A DNA stretch of 64,000 bases from CAYFPX01 sp964519895 (GTDB taxonomy: Bacteria > Myxococcota_A > UBA796 > CAJQPC01): assembly GCA_964519895.1 (NCBI GenBank), contig CAZFLE010000026.1, positions 8,954-72,953 on the forward strand, read 5' to 3'. Positions within the stretch are counted from its first letter, which is position 1, and every line of letters begins with the position of its first letter. Positions 50,975 through 58,665 of the stretch are shown in pieces. The translations under genes and the position numbers were made by a program. A model generated the notes under the pieces. That model was given only the letters and a program-made list of their open reading frames with translations, was not told the DNA's origin and searched no databases.

Positions 50975-52710
50975 TCGGGCTGCTGGTGAGCGTGGCTCTG
51001 GCCACGGATGCCTTTGATCCGACCGCCCAGGACGCCCGCTTCACCGGGGCCGAGACCTGGACCGTGGACGAAGAGATCCGGCTGTGGGGGGCCATCGAGC
51101 GGCACGTGGATGCCGAAGCCGGCCTGTTCACCCAGGAGGACTTCAACGACGCCCTGGCTTGGCCCGACGACAGCCACTACGCCCCGTGGATCGCCACGTG
51201 CTTCGGCACGGCCACCCCGAGCAGCGACACCTTCCTGCTGCACGCGGGGCCGTCCAGCGCCATCGGGCGGGGCACCCCCATCCTGTTCGTGCCCGGCGCC
51301 GGCGACAACGCCAGCCGGGGCTTCATCACCATGGCCACGCGGATGGACCAGGCCGGTCGCCCGGTCTACGCGCTGACCTTTGCCCACCCCCACGGCGACG
51401 TGCTGCAGCAGGCCGAGCTCGTGGCCGACGCCATCGCCCGGATCCGCCACCTGACCGGCGCCGCGCAGATCGACCTGGTCTCCCACAGCAAGGGCGGGGT
51501 GGCCACAGCGGTCTACCTGGCCCACACCGAGGGCGCGGCGTGGGGCCACTCGGCCTACGAGGCCCACGGCACGCCCTATCGGGGCGACGTGCGCCGGGCG
51601 GTCTTCATCGCCACGCCCCTGGACGGCATCGACACGACCCACCGCTGGACCCTGGGCAACTACGCCAGCGTCGACGAGGACCTGGCCGTCAGCCCCACGA
51701 GCTGGGAGACCTGGTACCCCTACGGCGTCACGAGCTGGTGGCTCTCCGAGGACCTGTCCGCCCAGGATCTCTTCCCCAGTGGCCAGGACCTGTTCCCCGG
51801 GCACCGGCAGATCATCCGGCGCCAGCCCGCCGAGCTGCCCGGCAGCCTGCCCTGGCTGGGGGTCTACAGCCTGCAACCCGACTGGTGGACCACCTACGAA
51901 GGGGGCACGGGGGTGTGGTCCGAAGCCGCGGGCATCGACGCGGTCGAGGCCGCCGGGGGCCACCTGCTCGAACACCTGGAGGGCCAGGGGGTCGATCCGG
52001 GGGTGGAGCTCTTCGTGCTCGCCGGCACCAGCCCGCTGATGCCCAATGGGGCCGAGAGCTACCTGCTGGCGTTCTTCGACCAGGTCTGGGTCGATCTGAT
52101 GACCGGGGGCGCGGACCTGTGGGCCGCCCTGGCCGGCGAGCTGGCCGGTGGCGCCTTCGAAGGCGTGGGGCTGAGCGACGCAGACGTGCAAGGGCTCGCG
52201 GCGGGCAAGCTGGTGCTCGGGGAGATCAGCGGGCCCAGCGACGGGCTGGTCTTCGTGGACAGCGCCACCCGGGCGGCGACCCTGACCGGCCGCGGGGCCC
52301 AGGTGGTCGAGACCTACACCGCTGAGCTGTCCCACCTGGACCTGCTCTACGCGAGCCCCGTCATCGGCGAGCTCCTGCTGGAGGAAGCGGCCCAGGACCC
52401 GGTCGAGTACGGCTGGCTGGAGGGCCTTGCGAACCGCTACATCGAAGCCGACACTCTGGGCTGGCTCGAGCGGGTGCTGGCCGACGAAGGGGCGTCCGGG
52501 CCCTCGGACACCGCCGTCGGACACACCGGGGACACGGGGGCGCAAGCCGCCGACACGGGCGTCCCGGACCCTCGCCCCGACGACCCCACGGGCACGACCG
52601 GCTGGGCGGGCTGCACCGAGGGCTGCGGGACGGGTTCGAGCCTGGCCTGGATCGGACTCCCGCTGCTGGGCTGGCTGCGCCGTGAGCACTGGGCGGGTTC
52701 GACCCACTGA
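50971..52710 (+). CDS. Secreted lipase-like alpha/beta hydrolase with sorting-type tail
   Basis: A 579-residue exported protein. After a signal (MIGLLVSVALA) comes an alpha/beta hydrolase with ILFVPGAGDNASRG, VDLVSHSKGG-type elbow (DLVSHSKGG, Ser) and ATPLDGID, as in triacylglycerol lipases. A Thr/Asp/Gly linker near residue 525 leads to GCTEGCGTGSS, a hydrophobic segment LAWIGLPLLGWL and RREH, resembling a MYXO-CTERM tag. Probably surface-exposed. Last gene of the PHA run. Confidence 0.78.
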   Translation: MIGLLVSVALATDAFDPTAQDARFTGAETWTVDEEIRLWGAIERHVDAEAGLFTQEDFNDALAWPDDSHYAPWIATCFGTATPSSDTFLLHAGPSSAIGRGTPILFVPGAGDNASRGFITMATRMDQAGRPVYALTFAHPHGDVLQQAELVADAIARIRHLTGAAQIDLVSHSKGGVATAVYLAHTEGAAWGHSAYEAHGTPYRGDVRRAVFIATPLDGIDTTHRWTLGNYASVDEDLAVSPTSWETWYPYGVTSWWLSEDLSAQDLFPSGQDLFPGHRQIIRRQPAELPGSLPWLGVYSLQPDWWTTYEGGTGVWSEAAGIDAVEAAGGHLLEHLEGQGVDPGVELFVLAGTSPLMPNGAESYLLAFFDQVWVDLMTGGADLWAALAGELAGGAFEGVGLSDADVQGLAAGKLVLGEISGPSDGLVFVDSATRAATLTGRGAQVVETYTAELSHLDLLYASPVIGELLLEEAAQDPVEYGWLEGLANRYIEADTLGWLERVLADEGASGPSDTAVGHTGDTGAQAADTGVPDPRPDDPTGTTGWAGCTEGCGTGSSLAWIGLPLLGWLRREHWAGSTH

Positions 52711-52752
52711 CCGGGCGCGGGGTCGGCTACCCTCGTGTCGCGAGGAGCCGAG

Positions 52753-54261
52753 ATGCTCGCCCTGCTGCTGACGACCATCGCCCATGCCCAGGCCCTGCCC
52801 CCGGTGCCTTGTGCGACCCCCTGGCTGCTGCCCGAACGCCTGGACATCGTGCCCGTGCAGCCTCCGTCGCCCCCGCCCGCAGCCGGCAAGGGCCTGCGCA
52901 CCACCTACGACGGCGTGCCCAACGTGGCGACGTCGGCCAACTTCGCCCTGTGGTGGGGCAGTCGGCTGGACCTGTCCGACGCCAAGGCCCAGGCGGTCCT
53001 GGAGGGCTTCGAGGCGTCGTGGGAGGTCCAGGTCGGCGAGCTGGGCCACGACGCCCCCGAGGGGTCGGACCAGTGGCTCTTCAACGTGTACGTGGGCAGC
53101 ACGGGCAGCGGCACCCCCAGCGACTACGGGGCGGGTGGCTACTACTGGCGCGACGAGGAGGGCTGGCCGATGGTCGTGGTCGGATCGCCCACTGCCAACG
53201 ATCCAGAGGACTATGGCCGATCGGTCATCGCCCACGAGTACTACCACGCCATCCAGGACCGGACGGGCAACTACGTCTACGCCAACAATTACGGCTTCAC
53301 CGATGGCTCGTGGTTCTGGGAGTCCACCGCGACCTGGGTGGTCAGCGAGATCTTCCCCCAGGACCTGTGGCACGCGAGCTTCCTCTTTGGCTACCTGTTG
53401 GTCCCGGACCAGCCGCTCAACGCGTTCACCTACCCGGACGGCTCGCTGGACGGGTACCACCAGTACGGCGCCTTTCTGTTTCCCAGGTACTTGACCGAGC
53501 ACGCGGTGGACCCGTCGGTGATCGTCGAGACGTGGAAGCGCGGCAGTCGGGACGGGGACCCCCTGGTCGTGCTCGGTGAGCTGCTGGCCGATCGAGACCT
53601 GGACCTGGCGTCGGTGTTCGTGGACTTCGCCGCGGCCAATGTGCTGTGGGACTACCAGCACGGCGGCACCTACCAGGCGGTGGTCGACGGCTATGCGCCC
53701 TACTTCCCCAGCGAAGATCGACGGGTCACGGCGACCGTGCGCGGGGACGGGGACCCCGACTGGTTCGACGTGGACGAAGACCTGGCACCCGCCCGGCTCG
53801 GCTACAACCAGATCCGCTTCGAGCGGCCAGACGACGGGGACCTGGAGCTGGGCTTCGACGGGGCAGCCGAGGGCTCCGACGGCACGGCGCCGGCGTGGGG
53901 CCTGGCCGTGATCTTCGAGGACGATGGGGGTGACCGGGTCGAGGTGCTCGATCCCGACGCAGGGGTCTGGCTCTTCGAGGACGTCGGGGACCACGACGTC
54001 ATCACGCTGGTGGTCGCGGCGGTGCCCGACCAGGCGGATCAGGACGAACGCTTCCCCTACAGCTGGCGCATGGCCGTGGTCACCCCCGCCCCCGATCCAC
54101 TCGAGGCGCTCCAGCCCCAAGACGATGACGACGACGACGACCCGGGCCAGATCGCCGCAGGCTGCGGCTGCACCCAGGTCCCGGGCACCGGCGCCTGGTG
54201 GGTGATCGCTCTGGGGATCCTGGGGGTGCGCAGCTCTCGGAGGGGACCCGGCTGCCCCTGA
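52753..54261 (+). CDS. Secreted zinc-protease-like protein with HExxH and sorting-type tail
   Basis: A 502-residue exported protein: signal MLALLLTTIAHAQA, a domain with SVIAHEYYHAIQDRTG (HExxH zinc motif) and the downstream Glu-bearing GSWFWESTATWVV, as in gluzincin metalloproteases. A beta-rich part follows (GDGDPDWFDVDEDLAPA and on), then an acidic DDDDDDDPG stretch and the tail CGCTQVPGTGAWWVIALGILG with RRG. ATG 52753 is preferred because GAGGAG precedes it; GTG 52735 is in frame. It stands 42 bases from the PHA run and may have its own promoter. Confidence 0.75.
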   Translation: MLALLLTTIAHAQALPPVPCATPWLLPERLDIVPVQPPSPPPAAGKGLRTTYDGVPNVATSANFALWWGSRLDLSDAKAQAVLEGFEASWEVQVGELGHDAPEGSDQWLFNVYVGSTGSGTPSDYGAGGYYWRDEEGWPMVVVGSPTANDPEDYGRSVIAHEYYHAIQDRTGNYVYANNYGFTDGSWFWESTATWVVSEIFPQDLWHASFLFGYLLVPDQPLNAFTYPDGSLDGYHQYGAFLFPRYLTEHAVDPSVIVETWKRGSRDGDPLVVLGELLADRDLDLASVFVDFAAANVLWDYQHGGTYQAVVDGYAPYFPSEDRRVTATVRGDGDPDWFDVDEDLAPARLGYNQIRFERPDDGDLELGFDGAAEGSDGTAPAWGLAVIFEDDGGDRVEVLDPDAGVWLFEDVGDHDVITLVVAAVPDQADQDERFPYSWRMAVVTPAPDPLEALQPQDDDDDDDPGQIAAGCGCTQVPGTGAWWVIALGILGVRSSRRGPGCP

Positions 54262-54279
54262 CCGGGTAGAGTTCGGCCC

Positions 54280-55818
54280 GTGGGGCCTCTGGCGCTGGTG
54301 CTGTTCTCGTGTGTGGATCCCCCGACGGGGGACTCCGGCGTGGACTTCGTCGACCGGGACGAGGACGGGTACTACACCGACGTCGACTGCGCCGACGACG
54401 ACCCCGACGTGAACCCGGGGGTGCCCGAGATCTGCGGGGACGGCCTGGACAACGACTGCAGCGGAGACGCCGGCGTGTGCGCCTATGAGGGGGCGGCAGA
54501 GCTCCGCGACTCCTGGGCGGTCTACACCGGTGACGAGCCCGAGCACCAGGCGGGCATCAGCACGGTGCTCGCTGGCGATGTCGACGGGGACGGCCGGCGG
54601 GATCTGGCTGTGGGCGCCTGGGGCCGCGACGGCACCTACCTGGAGTCCGGCGCGGTCTACCTGATCACCGAGCCCCTGCCGGGCACCCACCACGTGGGCG
54701 ACGTTGCCACGACGGTGCTCGAGGGGGCGGCGGACAGCGAGAACATGGGCTGGGCCCTGGACGGCGACCAGGACCTGGACGGGGACGGCCTGGCGGACCT
54801 GGTGATCGGCACCGCGGACTTCCACCGGGCCTATGTGGTGCACGGGCCCATCACCACGAGCGGCCTGGCAGCCCATGCGGGCGCGGTCTGGGTGCACACC
54901 GCGGGCTCCTTTGCGGGCACCGCCGTCGCGCTGTCGCCGGACGCCACTGGCGACGGTCTGCCCGACGTGCTCATCGGTGCCTGGTCCGACGACGGTGGGG
55001 CGGTGGACGCAGGGGCGGCCTTCCTGGTGGCTGGCCCGGTCACCGCCAGTGGCGTGCTCAGCGACGCGACCGCCGTGCTGACGGGCGTGCACGCCGGGGG
55101 CCAGGCCGGTCTTGCCGTGCACTCCGCCGGGGACACCGACGGCGACGGCATCTCCGAGGTGGTGGTGGGTGCCCCCGGCGCCACCCGGGACGGGGAAGCG
55201 GTGGGTGGGGCCTACCTGTTCCTGGGACCGGTGACCGGCGCCCTGAGCCTGGACGACGCCGCGGGCGTCGCCCTGGGCAATGCCCTGGACGGCAGCGCGG
55301 GGGCGTCGCTGGCCGGGGGCCGGGACCTGGACGGGGACGGACTCAAGGATCTGGCCATCGGCGCCCCGCTGGCAGGGGTCGACATCTACGGCACGGGCGC
55401 CGTCTACGTGCTGCACGGGCCCGTCAGCGGCACTCTCGGCCTCGAGGATGCCGACGGGACCCTGTGGGGGGAGTCCTGGGAGGACGCCGCCGGCATCGCG
55501 GTCACGGCGCCAGGGGATCTGGACGGAGACGCCATCGGGGACCTGGTCATCGGCGCAGACGGGCACGACGAGCCCCACACGAACGCCGGCCGGATCTACG
55601 TCGTGCTGGGGCCGGTCGCCGGCAACCAGAGCCTGGTCGACGCCCCCGCCTGGTACCAGGGCCCCATCTCCCACGGCCACGCCGGCGCAGCGCTGGACGG
55701 CGCCGGAGACGTGGACGCCGACGGCATGACCGATCTGCTGATCGGGGCCTACCTGGACGGCAGTGCATCGAACAACGCTGGCGCGGTCTATGTCGTCCGC
55801 GGCAGGGCAGGGGAGTGA
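54280..55818 (+). CDS. FG-GAP/integrin-type repeat lipoprotein with MopE-like segment
   Basis: A 512-residue lipoprotein: start MGPLALVLFSC (Cys11), then a MopE-like DRDEDGYYTDVDCADDD and EICGDGLDNDCSGD. Seven or so repeats of the D-x-D-G-DGLxDLVIG type follow (for example DGDGLADLVIGTAD, DGISEVVVGAPGA, DGDGLKDLAIGAPLA), each a calcium-binding FG-GAP blade. The predicted fold is a beta-propeller on the cell surface. GTG start. Confidence 0.85.
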   Translation: MGPLALVLFSCVDPPTGDSGVDFVDRDEDGYYTDVDCADDDPDVNPGVPEICGDGLDNDCSGDAGVCAYEGAAELRDSWAVYTGDEPEHQAGISTVLAGDVDGDGRRDLAVGAWGRDGTYLESGAVYLITEPLPGTHHVGDVATTVLEGAADSENMGWALDGDQDLDGDGLADLVIGTADFHRAYVVHGPITTSGLAAHAGAVWVHTAGSFAGTAVALSPDATGDGLPDVLIGAWSDDGGAVDAGAAFLVAGPVTASGVLSDATAVLTGVHAGGQAGLAVHSAGDTDGDGISEVVVGAPGATRDGEAVGGAYLFLGPVTGALSLDDAAGVALGNALDGSAGASLAGGRDLDGDGLKDLAIGAPLAGVDIYGTGAVYVLHGPVSGTLGLEDADGTLWGESWEDAAGIAVTAPGDLDGDAIGDLVIGADGHDEPHTNAGRIYVVLGPVAGNQSLVDAPAWYQGPISHGHAGAALDGAGDVDADGMTDLLIGAYLDGSASNNAGAVYVVRGRAGE

Positions 55819-55822
55819 CACC

Positions 55823-56521
55823 ATGGCGTTCGAAGGGTTCCCGAAGCGCACCGTGACCTTCCTCGCCGAGCTGGGCGAGAACAACGACAAGGCCTGGTTC
55901 GACGCCCATCGCGCGGACTACGAGCAGGGTTTTCTGGCCCCGGCACGGGCCTTTGTCGAAGCCTTCGGCGAAGGGATGCGGCCCGTGCTCCCGGCCCTCC
56001 AGGCCCAGCCAAAGGTGAACGGGAGCATCTTCCGGATCTACCGGGACACCCGCTTCTCCAAGGACAAGCGGCCCTACAAGGACCACCTGGACCTGTGGTT
56101 CTGGCAGGGGGTCGGCAAGAACAAGACCTGTGCGGGCCACTACTTCCGCATCACCGCGGACGGGGTCTGGCAAGGGGCGGGCATCCACGGCTTCGAGCCG
56201 GCGGCGCTACAGGCCTACAGGAGCGCCGTGTTGGATGACGCCCGGGCGGCCGCCCTGGCCGACGCTCTGGCCCAGGCCCGATCCGCGGGTGCCGTCCCGG
56301 GTGAGCCGGAGCTCAAGCGCGTGCCCCGAGGGTTCGACCGGGACCACCCTCGCGGTGCCCTGCTGCGCCGCAAGAGCCTCTACGCCGATCACCAGGGACC
56401 CCACCCGGACACCTTCCACAGCGCGGCCTTCCTGGAGACCGCCATGGCCCGGGCCCGCACGCTCTTGCCGCTGTTCTCGTGGGTGGTCGACGTGGTCGAG
56501 GGAGCGAAGGCGGGCAGCTGA
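55823..56521 (+). CDS. DUF2461 family protein
   Basis: A 232-residue protein with the DUF2461 (TIGR02453) pattern: FLAELGENNDKAWFDAHRADYE near the N-terminus, FRIYRDTRFSKDKRPYKDH, AGHYFRITADGVWQGAGIH and LKRVPRGFDRDHPRGALLRRKSLY. The function of the family is not known. It stands after the FG-GAP lipoprotein by four bases and before the sigma-54 locus. Confidence 0.88.
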   Translation: MAFEGFPKRTVTFLAELGENNDKAWFDAHRADYEQGFLAPARAFVEAFGEGMRPVLPALQAQPKVNGSIFRIYRDTRFSKDKRPYKDHLDLWFWQGVGKNKTCAGHYFRITADGVWQGAGIHGFEPAALQAYRSAVLDDARAAALADALAQARSAGAVPGEPELKRVPRGFDRDHPRGALLRRKSLYADHQGPHPDTFHSAAFLETAMARARTLLPLFSWVVDVVEGAKAGS

Positions 56522-56591
56522 GGGTCATGCACTTCGGGATAGCTTCGATCTGCGAATCGTAGAGAAGAGCCGGTCCTGAGCCGCTCAAGGC

Positions 56592-56608
56592 GGGCACGGA
56601 GCTTGCTT
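56592..56608 (+). promoter_or_regulatory. Sigma-54 (-24/-12) promoter
   Basis: GGGCACGGAGCTTGCTT matches the sigma-54 consensus TGGCACG-N4-TTGCW. The invariant GG is at 56593-56594 and GC at 56605-56606, exactly ten bases apart. Transcription would start near 56618, about 14 bases before ATG 56632 and just ahead of the ribosome site GAGGTG. It heads an operon that itself encodes a sigma-54 activator. Confidence 0.78.
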
Positions 56609-56631
56609 TCACGGTCCCCGAGGTGTCGACC

Positions 56632-57021
56632 ATGTCCGAAGAGCTGCTCCGCGCCGCCGCGGCCGCCAAGCACGACCTGGGCAAGTACGTGGCCTTCGAG
56701 CTGCGCTGGCTGCCTCCCGAGCCGAGCCAGCAGGAGCTCCTTGCTGCGCTGCGACGGGACCTGCTGAGGACCCGCAGCAGCGGCGAGAAGACCGAGGACT
56801 GCACCCAGGTCTGGGCTCGGGTGCGGGTGGGACTCGAGACGCTGCCGGATCCCGACGAGCTCGCCCAGCTCGACGACGTGGTGGCCAGTCTGGGTCGCGC
56901 GCTGCCGGCCCTGCGGACCGGCGAGCTGGAGCGGGCCGACCTGAACGTGCTGGTGTTCCGGGCCAAGCGGCTCTCGCTGATGCTCTCCAGCCTCCACAAG
57001 CGCCTGCGGCAAGGAGCCTGA
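56632..57021 (+). CDS. Small helical protein with H-D motif, possible phosphotransfer partner
   Basis: A 129-residue, all-helical cytoplasmic protein. Near the N-terminus is AAAKHDLGKYV with His14-Asp15, which resembles the H-box of the kinase encoded downstream (RHEVLKH). The rest forms about four amphipathic helices ending HKRLRQGA. No known family was recognised; a histidine-phosphotransfer or dimerisation role is inferred from the motif and position. First gene after the sigma-54 promoter, five bases before the activator gene. Confidence 0.6.
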   Translation: MSEELLRAAAAAKHDLGKYVAFELRWLPPEPSQQELLAALRRDLLRTRSSGEKTEDCTQVWARVRVGLETLPDPDELAQLDDVVASLGRALPALRTGELERADLNVLVFRAKRLSLMLSSLHKRLRQGA

Positions 57022-57025
57022 GTCC

Positions 57026-58651
57026 ATGGCTGACGTCTTGATCATCGACGACCAGGAGCGCTACGCCGAGCTGTGTCGGCGGGCGATCCCCGAGCACGAC
57101 TACCACGGCCCTGCCCGCACCTGGGCCCAGGCCGAGGTCCTGCTCAAGTCCCTGCGCCGGCGGGTGGATCTGGTGCTGCTGGACGTGCACTTCGATCTCC
57201 CGCCCGAACAGCTCTTGGGGCTGGCCGATGACCCGAGCGACCGGGCCATCGAGCGGGCCCGGCGTGAACAGGGGCTGCACATCCTGGCGCGTCTCCGGGC
57301 CCGGGCGCCGGATCTGCCCGTGGTCCTGATGACCAGCCGGGACGACCTGCCTCTGGAGCGCGCCGCCGAAGAGCTGCACGCCGAGGAGTACACGTACTTC
57401 CTGGACGACGAGTACGTGGACGCGGTGGCCCTGCGGGCCCAGATCGAAGGCATCCTGCGGGCCCGCCGCGGCGTCACTGCCGACGGCCCGGTCTACTGGG
57501 GCGACTCGATGGTGATGCGGCGCGTGCGCAGCCAGCTGTTGACCCTCGCCCGGGGGCGGCTGCCGATCATCCTGGGGGGGCCGACCGGGACCGGGAAGAG
57601 TCTCATCGCCCGACACTTCGTGCACCCCCGGTCCGGGCGCAAGGGGCGCTTCGTCGCGGTCGACCTGAGCACGGTGCCCAAGGACCTGATGGGCGCTCAC
57701 CTGTTCGGCTCGGTCCGCGGCGCCTACACGGGCTCCATCTCGGACCGACGGGGGGCCTTCGAAGAGGCTGACGGGGGCACGCTGTTCCTGGACGAGATCG
57801 GAAACCTGAGCGAAGACGCCCAGAAGATGCTGCTCACCGTGCTGCAAGAGGGCGTCGTGACCCGCCTCGGGGACGTCAAGGAGCGTCGGGTCGACGTGAA
57901 GCTGGTGGTCGCCACCCACGAGGACCTGCCCGAGATGGTGCGCGAGGGGCGCTTCCGAGCAGACCTGTTCATGCGCCTGAACCCCGCCTGCACCGTGACC
58001 CTGCCCCCGCTGAAGGACCGCAAGCTGGATCTGGCGGCGCTGGCCAGCTTCTTCGTGGAGCAGGCCGTCCAGCGGCCTCACCTGGCCGAGCTGATCGAGG
58101 CGTACTGGCGCCGGCACCGAGGCGACGCGGCGCTGCCCCGGTTCGAGGTGGTGGCCGGGGACACGGTGCCCGAGGCCCAAGACGGCGTGCTCGTGCTCTT
58201 GATCAGCGTGCGGGCCATGCGGCTGCTGCGCAAGCACCCCTGGTCCGGCAACCTGCGCGAGTTCGCCATGACCATCGAGAACGCCCTGGTGTTCACCTTT
58301 GCCGAGCTCTCTCGGGTCACCGGTGGCGGGCGTGCCGACGTGGTCCAGGTGCGCCCCAAGCTGATCCGGGACCTGCTGCGGGCCACGCGCTCCGACCTGT
58401 ACGACGCGCCCAGCGACGGCCATCACCTGGAGGTGGCGGTGCGTGCAGGGGAGACCCTCAACAAGGTCGCGGCCGACGTGGAGCGCCAGTACTTCACCCG
58501 CCTCTACCTCCAGCACGACGGCGACTTCCGGGGCATGGCCCGGATCCTGATGGGGGACCCGGACTGCGCCCGCAAGGTCCAGCTGCGCTTCAACCAGCTG
58601 GGCCTCAAGGTCCGGGAGCTCAAGCGCCAGCTCCAGTCGGACTTCCGCTGA
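57026..58651 (+). CDS. Sigma-54-dependent activator with atypical receiver domain
   Basis: A 541-residue NtrC-class protein. The receiver (1-145) keeps Asp8/Asp9 and Asp53 and Thr103, but has an extra segment of about 25 residues after Asp53, and lacks the usual beta-5 Lys (FLDDE). The AAA+ domain has GPTGTGKS (185-192), the sigma-54 loop GAYTGS (232-237, normally GAFTGA), Walker B LFLDEI (253-258) and FRADLFMRLN. The region after residue 430 is longer than usual, with a C-terminal HTH-like end. It probably activates its own operon from the sigma-54 promoter just upstream. Confidence 0.88.
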   Translation: MADVLIIDDQERYAELCRRAIPEHDYHGPARTWAQAEVLLKSLRRRVDLVLLDVHFDLPPEQLLGLADDPSDRAIERARREQGLHILARLRARAPDLPVVLMTSRDDLPLERAAEELHAEEYTYFLDDEYVDAVALRAQIEGILRARRGVTADGPVYWGDSMVMRRVRSQLLTLARGRLPIILGGPTGTGKSLIARHFVHPRSGRKGRFVAVDLSTVPKDLMGAHLFGSVRGAYTGSISDRRGAFEEADGGTLFLDEIGNLSEDAQKMLLTVLQEGVVTRLGDVKERRVDVKLVVATHEDLPEMVREGRFRADLFMRLNPACTVTLPPLKDRKLDLAALASFFVEQAVQRPHLAELIEAYWRRHRGDAALPRFEVVAGDTVPEAQDGVLVLLISVRAMRLLRKHPWSGNLREFAMTIENALVFTFAELSRVTGGGRADVVQVRPKLIRDLLRATRSDLYDAPSDGHHLEVAVRAGETLNKVAADVERQYFTRLYLQHDGDFRGMARILMGDPDCARKVQLRFNQLGLKVRELKRQLQSDFR

Positions 58652-58665
58652 CACGGCTCGCCCTG

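Noticed and set aside
50956..55890. 1,644-codon minus-strand frame across the lipase, HExxH and FG-GAP genes
   Set aside because: The length is impressive, but the opposite strand carries clear signal peptides, motifs and repeats. The minus frame is a GC-codon shadow.
56540..56570. Upstream activator site for the sigma-54 promoter
   Set aside because: TTCG..CGAA and CGAT..ATCG inverted pieces are present but arms are only four bases, too weak to call without relatives.
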